The notes beneath the pieces are model-generated. The model worked only from the letters and a program-made list of their open reading frames with translations, made no database searches and was not told where the DNA came from. Source: Oceaniferula spumae (GTDB taxonomy: Bacteria; Verrucomicrobiota; Verrucomicrobiia; Verrucomicrobiales; Akkermansiaceae). Taken from it: a stretch of DNA of 64,000 nucleotides. The stretch is from contig NZ_AP026866.1 of the NCBI RefSeq assembly GCF_042849255.1, forward strand, positions 3,596,001 to 3,660,000, written 5' to 3'. Position numbers and translations under genes: made by a program. Shown piece after piece: positions 8,617-19,844 of the stretch (its first letter is position 1; each line of letters begins with the position of its first letter).

Positions 8617-9228
8617 ATGGCCAGAGAGAAAAAATCCATCGACCCCGACGCCGACCTGGTCAGTCGTGCCCAAGACGGTGACACCCGCGCTTTTGACGAG
8701 CTGGTGATGAAATACAGCCGTAAACTCTACGGATTGGTCTATCACATGACCTCGAACAAAGAGGATACCCACGACTTGTTGCAGGATATTTTCGCCAAGG
8801 CCTACCGCTCACTCCGTCGTTTTCGTGGGAATTCCACCTTTTACACCTGGATTTACTCGATTTCGGTCAATATGACCCTGAATTACCTCAAGAAACGCAA
8901 AAGAAGGGCTGGATACAGCTTTGATGACGTCGATTCTGGTATTCAGAACGATCCGGCATTTATCGACCAAGGCCATCAGGCAAATCCCCGCAGGCAGTCA
9001 AATATCCACGAACTTCAAAAAAAATTGAACGAAGCCATGGCAGCACTGTCTGATGATCATAGATCGGTGGTCACCATGTTTGATATTCAAGGCATGCCAC
9101 ACGCCGAAATCAGCGCAATTCTAGGGGTTTCGGAAGGAACCGTAAGATCGCGACTCTACTACGCTCACAAACAACTCCAAGGACATCTCCAAGAATTCAC
9201 CGGTCGCACCCACTCTCCGGACCAATAA
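8617..9228 (+). CDS. ECF-type RNA polymerase sigma factor (RpoE-like)
   Basis: 203 residues. Region 2 is clear (DLVSRAQDGDTRAFDELVMKY, then DLLQDIFAKAYRSL and STFYTWIYSISVNMTLNYL). Region 4 follows a linker and includes LSDDHRSVVTMFDIQGM and the helix-turn-helix EISAILGVSEGTVRSRLYYAHKQL. It is likely co-transcribed with the small membrane protein at 9366 and the PDZ protein at 9921, an arrangement typical of sigma/anti-sigma pairs. The 160 bases upstream hold no other gene and should contain its promoter. Confidence 0.94.
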   Translation: MAREKKSIDPDADLVSRAQDGDTRAFDELVMKYSRKLYGLVYHMTSNKEDTHDLLQDIFAKAYRSLRRFRGNSTFYTWIYSISVNMTLNYLKKRKRRAGYSFDDVDSGIQNDPAFIDQGHQANPRRQSNIHELQKKLNEAMAALSDDHRSVVTMFDIQGMPHAEISAILGVSEGTVRSRLYYAHKQLQGHLQEFTGRTHSPDQ

Positions 9229-9365
9229 TCAGCCAATCGAAACCGACGCTTTATTATCTTGATTTCTTAACAAATCTTTTTAAAATACCCGCCAAATCCT
9301 TCGTTTTCCCCGAGCGATCCCAAATTTCCCCCAAAACCCCACTCCCCACCAACCACCTCAATTTT

Positions 9366-9773
9366 ATGCAAAACGAAAATTTCAAATCTGAAAATTTCAA
9401 GGAAGTTCAGGACCTGATCGCACTGAAGCGATATGAGCAGCCTGACGATGCTTACTTTGAGGAGTTTCTCGATGAGTTCCATCGCCGTCAACGCCAGGAG
9501 CTTCTTCAGCGTTCTTCGCGCAGTCTCTTTTTCGAACGCGTCGGCACTTGGTTCTCTGGTGCTAACAAGATGCGTCTGCTCTACGGTGGTGGCCTTGCTT
9601 ACGCGGCGTTCATGTTGGCCTTTGTGCTCTGGCCCAAACAAAATGATCCAGCCCAGCTTCCCACAGCTCCAGTGGAACACCTGACTCCACTTGGTCAGCC
9701 TGTGCCCGATGAGGAAGGCAAAGACATGCTGGCTCCGGACAAGGACAAGACACCTCACCGCGAGGCCTACTAG
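9366..9773 (+). CDS. Small single-pass membrane protein, candidate anti-sigma factor
   Basis: 135 residues. Residues 1-65 are a charged, helical cytoplasmic segment (MQNENFKSENFKEVQ, DEFHRRQRQELLQ). One membrane helix follows (LYGGGLAYAAFMLAFVLWP), then a short Pro-rich periplasmic tail. No zinc-binding HxxxCxxC motif is visible. Its size, topology and position just after the ECF sigma gene fit an anti-sigma factor, but there is no direct sequence signature. Confidence 0.75.
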   Translation: MQNENFKSENFKEVQDLIALKRYEQPDDAYFEEFLDEFHRRQRQELLQRSSRSLFFERVGTWFSGANKMRLLYGGGLAYAAFMLAFVLWPKQNDPAQLPTAPVEHLTPLGQPVPDEEGKDMLAPDKDKTPHREAY

Positions 9774-9920
9774 TCTGACTTGGGTTGCCTAACTCTGGGC
9801 TCATCAGATCGTGCCCAGCTGCTGAAATGGCTGGGGCCATCACAGTTCAAGTGCGCGACATTTACCTTGCCCCAACGTGCTCTCATGGCAAAGATACAGA
9901 CCATGATTTCAATCAGTTCT

Positions 9921-10805
9921 ATGAAAAGACTCTCTCTTCTAACAATCGGAATTTTAGGTGCTTCCTTCTCATTTTCGCAGGTATTTGCTCAAACCATCGA
10001 TTTTGGTGCGCTGAAATCGAAAGGAGGTAAGAAATCAACATCCTCTTGTGTGCTCCTAGACGATAAGGGCACTGTCGCGACCGTCGTTGAGCTTGGCTCT
10101 GACGTCAACAACGCCACTCTCACTATCGGTGATAAAAAAGTTCCACTTACTTTCGTGGTGAATGACGCAGATAGCCGGGTAGCTATCTATCAGCTGCCCG
10201 CCGACTCCGTATCAGCCATGGGGAAAGTCGCAGAGGCTGGAGTGTCGTCCACCCTCACTCCTTCACAGGCCGTTTACACCTCAGCAATGGATCGCGAAAA
10301 TGTCGCCCGTGTTGTTAGCCGGGTAAATCGTTTCCAAGGCAAGGTGCTGCCGCTGGCCGTCTTGAGACTCAATCACGGAAAAGCCGTACCTCAGCCAGGT
10401 AGTGGCATTTATGATGCTGATGGGAAACTCGTCGGTCTGGTTCGCCAAGCCGTTTTCAATGCTCCCGAGAGCAGCTACTGCCTTCCTGTGGAAGTGGTGA
10501 GCCGCATTCGCAAGGATAAGGAGCGCAACGGACGGGTAAGTCGCTGCTGGATTGGCATCATCATGGACGAGCTGGTTGCCGCGCCCATTGTTGAAAGCGT
10601 GCGACCCGGATCTCCCGCCAAAAAAGCAGGCTTGGAAAATGGCGACGTCATTCTCAGCATCGGTGATACCAAGGTGCGTGAATACGCTCAAGTGGTGGAT
10701 GCCTTCTACTACCTCATTGCAGGAGTGCCGCAGAAATTTAGCGTTCTCCGTGGCACTGAACTCAAGGAATTCGAAGTCACCCCCGAAGTCAGCCCGGGTC
10801 GATAA
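9921..10805 (+). CDS. Secreted PDZ protein with degenerate trypsin-like domain
   Basis: 294 residues from the ATG at 9921 (MKRLSLLTIGILGASFSFSQ, a good signal peptide ending VFAQ); in-frame ATGs at 9885 and 9903 are alternatives. Residues about 35-200 resemble an HtrA/DegP trypsin-like beta-barrel, but the catalytic triad is not visible: where HtrA has GNSGGPL this protein reads PGSGIYDADGKLVGL. A PDZ domain occupies the C-terminus (IVESVRPGSPAKKAGLENGD, then VILSIGDTKV). It is probably a periplasmic binding or sensing protein rather than a protease, and could take part in regulating the upstream sigma pair. Confidence 0.82.
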   Translation: MKRLSLLTIGILGASFSFSQVFAQTIDFGALKSKGGKKSTSSCVLLDDKGTVATVVELGSDVNNATLTIGDKKVPLTFVVNDADSRVAIYQLPADSVSAMGKVAEAGVSSTLTPSQAVYTSAMDRENVARVVSRVNRFQGKVLPLAVLRLNHGKAVPQPGSGIYDADGKLVGLVRQAVFNAPESSYCLPVEVVSRIRKDKERNGRVSRCWIGIIMDELVAAPIVESVRPGSPAKKAGLENGDVILSIGDTKVREYAQVVDAFYYLIAGVPQKFSVLRGTELKEFEVTPEVSPGR

Positions 10806-10843
10806 AAGGCCAGCTCACTGATCGCAAATAACAATTTTAAAAC

Positions 10844-10880
10844 ACCGGCACCTCTCTTATTGAGTCGTGCCGGTTTTTTG
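10844..10880 (+). terminator. Rho-independent terminator after the sigma/PDZ group
   Basis: An 8-bp stem ACCGGCAC / GTGCCGGT with a 15-base loop is followed immediately by a run of T. It closes the sigma factor, membrane protein and PDZ protein transcript, 38 bases after the PDZ stop. Confidence 0.85.
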
Positions 10881-10922
10881 CGCTTTGATTCTCTCATGGT
10901 CGGTGCTTCGTTGTTCTCAACT

Positions 10923-11456
10923 ATGAAATATCAAGTCAGTCTGATCATTGCCGCCCTGTTTGTGGCATTGCCTTCGTGCCAGAAACAAGATCAAGCGCCT
11001 GCAGCACAAAAAGAAGACCATCGTGAGCAAATCAAACAATTGGAAACCGAGCTAGCTAAGGCTCAATCCCAGCTGAAAAAGCTGGAAGCCAAAAACGAGG
11101 AGCTCACCAAGCGGATCATCGAAAAAGAAGCCGAGGCTTCTACGCTGACGAAGGTGATGCAGATCGGAGCTAAGAAATACGCGCAGGGTGCGGATCGGGC
11201 TGGGTGCATTCTCAACATTCGGAATCTACATCAGGCAGTTCGTGCTCATCAGAATCTGCATGGATTCAACATTGGTGATAAAATCACTTGGTCGGACATC
11301 ATCGGTCCAGAGGCCTACATCGAGAAAATGCCGGTATGCCCCATGGGAGGGGATTACGTGCTGGGCACCACTTTTCCTCAGATTGGCAAGGCGGTGGCTC
11401 ATTGCCCCCACGAGAAGGAGCACAAACACGCTCCGGACTCTACAGACGGCTGGTAA
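10923..11456 (+). CDS. Lipoprotein: coiled coil plus pseudopilin-type C-terminal domain
   Basis: 177 residues from the ATG at 10923. A lipobox-like LFVALPSC ends the signal sequence, so it is probably lipid-anchored. Residues about 30-80 are a heptad coiled coil (EQIKQLETELAKAQSQLKKL). The rest (AGCILNIRNLHQAVRAHQ ... MPVCPMGGDYVLGT) resembles the globular domain of the pseudopilins so abundant in Verrucomicrobia (ACINNLRQI ... PKCPAGGTY), including the paired cysteines, but it lacks the type IV pilin N-terminal helix. The tail is His/Lys-rich. The helicase gene follows 86 bases later. Confidence 0.8.
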   Translation: MKYQVSLIIAALFVALPSCQKQDQAPAAQKEDHREQIKQLETELAKAQSQLKKLEAKNEELTKRIIEKEAEASTLTKVMQIGAKKYAQGADRAGCILNIRNLHQAVRAHQNLHGFNIGDKITWSDIIGPEAYIEKMPVCPMGGDYVLGTTFPQIGKAVAHCPHEKEHKHAPDSTDGW

Positions 11457-11542
11457 GGCAGCGGAGTAGAGGAGCGATTTTGATTTCCACGATATTTGGA
11501 ATTTGAAACTTACGCGTAAGCGACTACATCTCCGTCGCACCC

Positions 11543-13525
11543 ATGTCATTTGATCTATCCAGTCTGAACCCCGCGCAAGGCGAAGCCGTAAACGCCCTCG
11601 ATGGCCCAGTTCTCATCCTGGCTGGTGCCGGCACGGGGAAAACGCGCACCGTCACGTGCCGAATTTCCCACATGGTCGATAGAGGGATTCCGGCCGATCA
11701 AATTCTCGCCGTCACCTTCACCAACAAAGCAGCCAGCGAAATGCGCGAGCGCGTCTGCCAGATGGTCAGCAAGAAAGCCGGCAATGAGCTGACCGTTTGT
11801 ACCTTTCACTCTCTCTGCGTGCGTATCCTCCGGACCGGAATTGACCGATTGGGGTATAAGCAGAACTTCACCATCTACACCGGCAACGACCAGACCGGGT
11901 TGATCAAGCAGATCATTGTTAGAAAAGGCGGTGCTCAGGAGAAGATTGAGCCCGGCTTGGTCATCTCGATGATTTCCAAAGCCAAAAATGCAGGCATCCC
12001 GTTCTCAGAAATGGACGATCCCTTCATTGCCGAAATCGCCCAAGCCTATGCCAACGAACTCCGTGCGCAGAACGCCGTCGATTTCGATGACCTCCTGCTA
12101 CTTGCCGAGCAACTCCTGCGCGAGTTCCCTGACGTGCGCGACATCTGCCGCAAACGCTGGACACGCATCACCGTGGATGAATTTCAGGATACTAACAGTC
12201 TGCAAATGCGACTCCTGCAGCAGCTGGTCGGTGAGCCCTATCACGTCTGCGTGGTAGGCGACGATGACCAGAGTATCTACGGCTGGCGTGGTGCCGAAGT
12301 GGCGAACATCCTCCAGTTTGAAAAGTTCTTCCCGAACCCCAAGGTCATCCGTCTGGAGTTTAATTACCGCAGCTCGGACTCGATCATTCATACCGCGAAC
12401 TCACTGATCGTGCACAATGTCGGTCGGAGAGAAAAGCAGCTCCGCTCGGTGAAACCAGGCGGTGAGGACGTTCGCATTATTTCCATGCCCGGCGATGAGG
12501 AAGAGGCTGAGTTCATTGCAAACGAAATCACAGATCTTCACCGGGTAGAAAAAATTCCCCTCGAAGACATCGCCATTTTATTCCGAACGAATTCTCAGTG
12601 CCGTCACTTGGAAACGGGCTTGCGTGAACAAGAAATACCCTACCGCATGATCGGGGCGCAGAGTTTTTATGATAAGCGCGAAGTGCGTGATATTCTCGCC
12701 TACCTCCAAGTGCTCGCCAACCCGAGCGCTGATGTGCCATTGCTGCGGATTATGAACTCTCCGCCTCGGGGCATTGGGCAGGCGGCGGCGATTATTCTAA
12801 CCGATAATTCCCGTCTGCGAGGTGGCAGCGTCTGGGAGTCCATGGGCGTGCCACCACAAGATCTTTCCTCCCGCGCGAGCAACGCCATCACAGAGTTCAC
12901 CACCCTCATCATGAAATACCGCGAGCGTATGACCAGCGGCGTGGAAAACATGGGCGATGTGCTGTTAGCTCTGATGGAGGAGACCGGCTACATCGAATGG
13001 GTTAAGCGCAACTCCAAGAACGAGAAAGAAATGGACATGCGCCGCAACAGTATCGATGACGTAGTCCAGCAGCTCAAGGACGCCTCTAAAAAAGGCAAAA
13101 CCCTGCAGAAGTTCCTCGATCAATCCGCCCTCGCTCGCGACCGCGAGGACGATAACGACATCGAAAAACAAAAAGGTGTCACCCTCATCACACTGCACGC
13201 GTCCAAGGGCTTGGAATACCCCATCGTCTATCTCGTCGGTTTGGAGGAAGGCATCCTGCCGCACAAGCGTAGTATCGAAGAGGGCACCACGGATGAAGAG
13301 CGCCGCTTGCTATACGTGGGGATCACCCGTGCACAAGACCGCTGCACACTCACATGGTGTTCCGTTCGCACGAAGTGGGGCCAGGAGCACGCCGGCGAGG
13401 CCAGCAAGTTCCTCATGGAGCTCGATGATAAATATGTTCAGCACATGGACTACGATGACATCATGGGAGAAGAAGCCTCAGAAGAGGATCTGGCCAATTT
13501 CTTCGCCGACATGCGCGGTGAGTGA
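11543..13525 (+). CDS. UvrD/Rep/PcrA superfamily 1 DNA helicase
   Basis: 660 residues with all SF1A motifs in order: the Q motif LNPAQGEAV, Walker A LAGAGTGKT, Ia TFTNKAASEM, II VDEFQDTN, III GDDDQSIYGWRGA, IV LEFNYRS, V TLHASKGLEY and VI RRLLYVGITRAQD. This is an ATP-dependent 3'-5' helicase of the repair/replication-restart class. It is shorter than E. coli UvrD (720) and close to Rep (673), so Rep/PcrA naming is uncertain. It is a single gene with its own upstream region. Confidence 0.95.
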   Translation: MSFDLSSLNPAQGEAVNALDGPVLILAGAGTGKTRTVTCRISHMVDRGIPADQILAVTFTNKAASEMRERVCQMVSKKAGNELTVCTFHSLCVRILRTGIDRLGYKQNFTIYTGNDQTGLIKQIIVRKGGAQEKIEPGLVISMISKAKNAGIPFSEMDDPFIAEIAQAYANELRAQNAVDFDDLLLLAEQLLREFPDVRDICRKRWTRITVDEFQDTNSLQMRLLQQLVGEPYHVCVVGDDDQSIYGWRGAEVANILQFEKFFPNPKVIRLEFNYRSSDSIIHTANSLIVHNVGRREKQLRSVKPGGEDVRIISMPGDEEEAEFIANEITDLHRVEKIPLEDIAILFRTNSQCRHLETGLREQEIPYRMIGAQSFYDKREVRDILAYLQVLANPSADVPLLRIMNSPPRGIGQAAAIILTDNSRLRGGSVWESMGVPPQDLSSRASNAITEFTTLIMKYRERMTSGVENMGDVLLALMEETGYIEWVKRNSKNEKEMDMRRNSIDDVVQQLKDASKKGKTLQKFLDQSALARDREDDNDIEKQKGVTLITLHASKGLEYPIVYLVGLEEGILPHKRSIEEGTTDEERRLLYVGITRAQDRCTLTWCSVRTKWGQEHAGEASKFLMELDDKYVQHMDYDDIMGEEASEEDLANFFADMRGE

Positions 13526-13594
13526 TTGAGTCTGATACACTGAACTGGGAAAAAAGGACGTGCCTTTGTGTGCGTATCAGCTTACATCAGGGTC

Positions 13595-14101
13595 ATGGAT
13601 TCATACACCATCAAGATTTTCCTCTATGAAGTCGAGCCGCTGATCTGGCGTCGTTTCACAGTGCCAGCTTCCGCCACCTTTGCGGACTTGCATCAGATTA
13701 TCCAGAAAGCGATGGGCTGGAACGATGAGCAGGCTCATCAGTTTCGCTGGGGGAAAGGTAAACGCCTCACCAATGTGATTGCGGACACCCAAGAGCAAGT
13801 CGCGCCTCAGGATGATTTTCAAGACGAGGCGGAAGTGACTCTTTCCGAATTCGTAGGCAGACGCAAATTGCCACTGCGGATGATGTATCGCTATGACTTC
13901 TTTGACGACTGGACCCACGAGCTCGTGATCGAAGAAAAATCCGATGCCGACGCACCTAAATTGTTAGAAGGAGAACGAGCCTGTCCACCAGAAGACTGCG
14001 GCGGAGCATTTGGCTACAAAGAGTGCTGCGAAGGATTCGCCGAGTGGATGGATGACGACTATGATCCAGCGGTATTCGACCCTAAAATGATCAAGCTGTG
14101 A
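13595..14101 (+). CDS. Plasmid pRiA4b ORF-3-like family protein
   Basis: 168 residues starting at the ATG at 13595 (MDSYTIKIFLYEVEPLIWRR). The family signature is complete: PLIWRRFTVPASATFADLHQ, IIQKAMGWNDEQAHQF, MMYRYDFFDDWTHELVIE and a C-terminal CPPEDCGGAFGY with a second Cys pair. The family (also called IS1096 TnpR-like) is widespread on chromosomes with unknown biochemical role; no transposon is visible here. Its last codons overlap the GTG start of the next gene (GTGA overlap), so the two are translationally coupled. Confidence 0.92.
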   Translation: MDSYTIKIFLYEVEPLIWRRFTVPASATFADLHQIIQKAMGWNDEQAHQFRWGKGKRLTNVIADTQEQVAPQDDFQDEAEVTLSEFVGRRKLPLRMMYRYDFFDDWTHELVIEEKSDADAPKLLEGERACPPEDCGGAFGYKECCEGFAEWMDDDYDPAVFDPKMIKL

Positions 14102-14448
14102 CTCTCCCCGACTTCATCGACTACTGCCTGGCCAAACCCGGCACGGAGGAAACCACTCCATTCGGACCAGAGGTGTTGGTCTATAAAGTTTGTGGCAAAA
14201 TGTTCGCCCTCTGTAATCCGGACGATGTGCCTCCTGAGGCGAATTTAAAATGTGATCCGGACCGTGCTATCGAATTGCGCGATGAGTATGAAGCCGTCCG
14301 CCCCGGCTACCACATGAACAAACGCCACTGGAATACCGTCACCTTTGACGGCACGATGTCTGACGATCTATTACGTGATCTGATAGACCATTCCTATGAA
14401 CTGGTCGTTAATGGCCTGAAAAAGGCTGATCGAGATACACTGAAGTAA
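14098..14448 (+). CDS. MmcQ/YjbR family protein
   Basis: 116 residues. It starts with GTG at 14098, overlapping the previous stop by four bases. The family pattern is clear: FIDYCLAKPGTEETTPFGPE, VYKVCGKMFAL, and GYHMNKRHWNTVTFDG with DLIDHSYELVV at the end. MmcQ/YjbR proteins have a CyaY-like double-wing fold and are regarded as DNA-binding. Five bases after its stop lies the stop of the convergent PEP-CTERM gene. Confidence 0.92.
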   Translation: MTLPDFIDYCLAKPGTEETTPFGPEVLVYKVCGKMFALCNPDDVPPEANLKCDPDRAIELRDEYEAVRPGYHMNKRHWNTVTFDGTMSDDLLRDLIDHSYELVVNGLKKADRDTLK

Positions 14449-14452
14449 GCGT

Positions 14453-15160
14453 TTATTTTTTACGGCGCAGCACTAGTCCGAATCCAGCCAAGCTAAGGAA
14501 CACACATGATGAAGGTTCGGGCACCGTTGCTACAAATGTGTCGTTGTAAAACCGTAAGTCAGAAATGACTTCAGCATCAGACGCTGTAGGGGCTCCGTAG
14601 CCGCTCGTGGAGTTCCCAAAATTTGGTCTGAGAATACTTCCATTGCGGCTGAAGTAGCCTGCTCCATCGGTTCCAGACCAATCACTCATTGGATCGCCTG
14701 TGACAGAGCTAACAAGGACATTGTTGATAAACAGATTGAGTGTGGAGCTAGTAGGATCCAAATCCAAAGAACTTGTGACTGTAACAGTTTGATTGAGTGG
14801 AATTGAATTCAGGAGGGCATCCGCATTGCCAACCTGATTCCCACCTTGCTCTGCCTGAAGTCGTATTCTGTTGTTAAATGTGCTTAATATGAGTGAAAGT
14901 CCGGTACCATTCCCTCCACCGAATTCGAATAATGTATGCTCGCCACTAGGATTGGTGGTTTTGAAATTTGCTTCGAATTGAAGGGTGATGTCTTGCGTGC
15001 TATCAATTGGCGAACCATTCACGGTTGATGATGCGAAATTCCCTGTACCCTGAGTGTGATCGGCTGTCATGCTCGAGAGATCGGTTAAAGTAACTGTGGC
15101 ACCCAAGACTCCTTGAGTGAAGAGCACTGCTGAGGCGGAGACATATGCGAGAAATTTCAT
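14453..15160 (-). CDS. PEP-CTERM protein with LamG-like domain
   Basis: 235 residues: a signal peptide (MKFLAYVSASAVLFTQGVLG), a beta-sandwich resembling LamG/concanavalin-like domains (ITLQFEANFKTT, HTLFEFGGGNG, LNLFINNVLVSS), and the sorting tail VPEPSSCVFLSLAGFG ending in RRKK. PEP-CTERM proteins are cleaved and sorted by an exosortase/archaeosortase-like membrane enzyme; none is encoded in this window. The composition is more AT-rich and Asn/Thr/Ser-rich than its neighbours, as usual for this class. Confidence 0.92.
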   Translation of the reverse strand: MKFLAYVSASAVLFTQGVLGATVTLTDLSSMTADHTQGTGNFASSTVNGSPIDSTQDITLQFEANFKTTNPSGEHTLFEFGGGNGTGLSLILSTFNNRIRLQAEQGGNQVGNADALLNSIPLNQTVTVTSSLDLDPTSSTLNLFINNVLVSSVTGDPMSDWSGTDGAGYFSRNGSILRPNFGNSTSGYGAPTASDAEVISDLRFYNDTFVATVPEPSSCVFLSLAGFGLVLRRKK

Positions 15161-15312
15161 GATAAGATTTAGAGTTCGAGGGTATATAACGAGGTAAGTT
15201 ATGAAAGGTTCTTGAATCTTAATGGATTACGATTTTCGTTTCAAGTAGGAAAAGCCAAGCGTCATGATGATGGTGTTTATTGCTGTGACGCCTGTAGGGG
15301 AAAGGTTAATCT

Positions 15313-16794
15313 ATGGAAATGAAACCAATCCGTCTAGCCATCGCAGGCATGCATATTGAGTCGGGCACTTTCAGTCCTCTGACCACGAAAGCCGAAGACT
15401 TCCTTGCAACCCGCGGTGAGCAATTGATGGATCGATACCCTTTTCTGGAAGATAGGAGTGATCTGGCAGACAATATCGAATGGATTCCTCTCGTGCATTT
15501 CCGTGCCATGCCCGGAGGTGTTGTGACGGCTGAGGCCTATCAGACGATGAAGGGTGAAATTTTGAATCGTCTTCGCGAAGCTGGAGAAATCGATGGCTTT
15601 TACTACGATATTCACGGTGCCATGAGCGTGGAAAACGTGGATGATGCTGAGTTAGATCTACTATTAGCCATTCGCGAAGTTCTCCGTGCAGATGTTCCCG
15701 TTTCCTGTAGCCAAGACCTTCATGGCAACGTCTCCGCTGAGTTGATCGAGAACCTTCAATTTATCACGGCCTACCGGACGGCGCCTCATATCGACTTCAT
15801 GGAAACTCGTGAACGAGCTATGGAGCGCCTCGTGGAAATGGTTCGCAGTAACGAGCATCCAGTTCGAGCATGGATCGGAATTCCAGTGCTACTGTCCGGT
15901 GAGATGACGAGTACCGAGGTCGATCCAGGAAAGGCACTTTGGGCGGATCTAACTGATCACATCGACGGCGATAACGTCTGGGATGTTTCACTTTGGGCTG
16001 GTTACCCATGGGCGGACCAAGCACGGGCCATGGCGTCCGTGGTTGTCTCAGGGATGAATCGGGATCAAGTCATACAAGCTGCAGAAGATGTGGCCGCCAG
16101 TTATTGGAATGCTCGGAACCAATTCCAATTTCTTTCCCCAGCGATGGATGTAGAAGCCGCTTTTGAGCACCTTAATGACCATGATCTGCCGTTACCGGTA
16201 TTTCTGAGTGACGCCGGAGATAATCCAACAGCGGGTGGAGCAGGGGATACAACCGAGGTTTTGGGTAAATTGTTAGAATGGTCTCAAGCGGATGAACGAT
16301 CTGCCATTTTCGCAAGTATCCCGGATCAGGCAGCTGTGGAACAATGTGCCTCGGTCGGAGTTGGCGGTGAAGTATCACTCTGCCTGGGAGGCAAACTTGA
16401 TACCGTGCATAGCAAGCCTCACTCCGTCACTGGGACCGTTCGCACTTATTCGGAGCGCGATGCTCGCCTCGGGCCAGAGGCCGTTGTGGATGTGGGAGGA
16501 GGGTCGATTATCCTATCCTCACACCGACGCCCTTACCACAAACGGGACGATTTTACCGGACTTGGAATCGACCCGATGGAGTGCGAAGTGACCGTTGTTA
16601 AAATCGGCTACCTCGAGCCTGAACTCAAGGCGATGGCTGGCAGTCACATTCTTTTGCTCAGTGATGGCGGAGTGAATCCGGATCTAACATCCGTCGATTA
16701 CTACAACATACAACGGCCCATGTTTCCGTGGGATAAAGACTTCGAGTGGCAACCTCAAGCGAGGGTTTTTAGTTCCTACGACAAGTCATCATAA
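15313..16794 (+). CDS. M81 family metallopeptidase (MlrC-like)
   Basis: 493 residues. The N-terminal DUF1485 domain carries the metal ligands in MHIESGTFSP and in SCSQDLHGNVS, together with HIDFMETRERAM. The C-terminal MlrC domain shows SDAGDNPTAGGAGDTTEVL and ends with LTSVDYYNIQRPMFPWD. MlrC (microcystinase C) cleaves linear peptides; most homologues have unknown substrates. No signal peptide is present. The start is ATG at 15313 or 15319. Its 3' end overlaps the convergent VOC gene by 26 bases. Confidence 0.92.
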   Translation: MEMKPIRLAIAGMHIESGTFSPLTTKAEDFLATRGEQLMDRYPFLEDRSDLADNIEWIPLVHFRAMPGGVVTAEAYQTMKGEILNRLREAGEIDGFYYDIHGAMSVENVDDAELDLLLAIREVLRADVPVSCSQDLHGNVSAELIENLQFITAYRTAPHIDFMETRERAMERLVEMVRSNEHPVRAWIGIPVLLSGEMTSTEVDPGKALWADLTDHIDGDNVWDVSLWAGYPWADQARAMASVVVSGMNRDQVIQAAEDVAASYWNARNQFQFLSPAMDVEAAFEHLNDHDLPLPVFLSDAGDNPTAGGAGDTTEVLGKLLEWSQADERSAIFASIPDQAAVEQCASVGVGGEVSLCLGGKLDTVHSKPHSVTGTVRTYSERDARLGPEAVVDVGGGSIILSSHRRPYHKRDDFTGLGIDPMECEVTVVKIGYLEPELKAMAGSHILLLSDGGVNPDLTSVDYYNIQRPMFPWDKDFEWQPQARVFSSYDKSS

Positions 16795-17116
16795 ACTCGT
16801 TACCGTCCGGATCGATGCACATGGCAAGGTGCAGCGGGTCTTCTTCCGTGTCGCTAGGTTCTCTGGTTAGATCCCCGCCGTGTTCCTTGAGCATCTCGAT
16901 GCCGGTACGCAGGTCGTCGATCTGAAAGCTAAGTCCCGTCCATGTGCGTTTGCCCTCGCCACCACCGTGTATGCCGATGGTCGCACCTGCGACCACGACT
17001 TCGCTCCAAGTCTCCGACTCGAAGCTGACTTCGCCACCGAACAGGTCTCGGTAGAAATGCAGGCAGCGTTGCCAATCGGCGGCCCAAAGAACGTATTTAA
17101 CTTTTTCGACTTTCAT
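16769..17116 (-). CDS. VOC (glyoxalase/bleomycin-resistance) family protein
   Basis: 115 residues in a single VOC module: VKYVLWAADWQRCLHFYRDL, then GGEVSFESETWSEVVVAGA, and at the end LHLAMCIDPDGNEFMMT, the typical metal-site strand with Asp-Pro-Asp-Gly-Asn. The function is not predictable; members include isomerases, dioxygenases and binding proteins. It begins four bases after the leuS stop, so it is carried on the leuS transcript. Confidence 0.88.
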   Translation of the reverse strand: MKVEKVKYVLWAADWQRCLHFYRDLFGGEVSFESETWSEVVVAGATIGIHGGGEGKRTWTGLSFQIDDLRTGIEMLKEHGGDLTREPSDTEEDPLHLAMCIDPDGNEFMMTCRRN

Positions 17117-17120
17117 CCTG

Positions 17121-19787
<2,667 letters not shown>

Positions 19788-19844
19788 GATGAGATGTTGG
19801 GTTAGAAATAGGAAAATTTAAATGGGGATACCTGATTGCAGGGC

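Noticed and set aside
13595..14101. pRiA4b ORF-3/IS1096 TnpR-like gene as sign of a transposon
   Set aside because: No transposase, terminal inverted repeats or target duplication nearby; the family is a common chromosomal one.
15161..15312. Possible fourth duplicated 3' end (YjbR) beyond the PEP-CTERM gene at 14453
   Set aside because: The only candidate, a frame ending in FRFK and a stop, shares just the last Lys and stop with the YjbR end; no better than chance.
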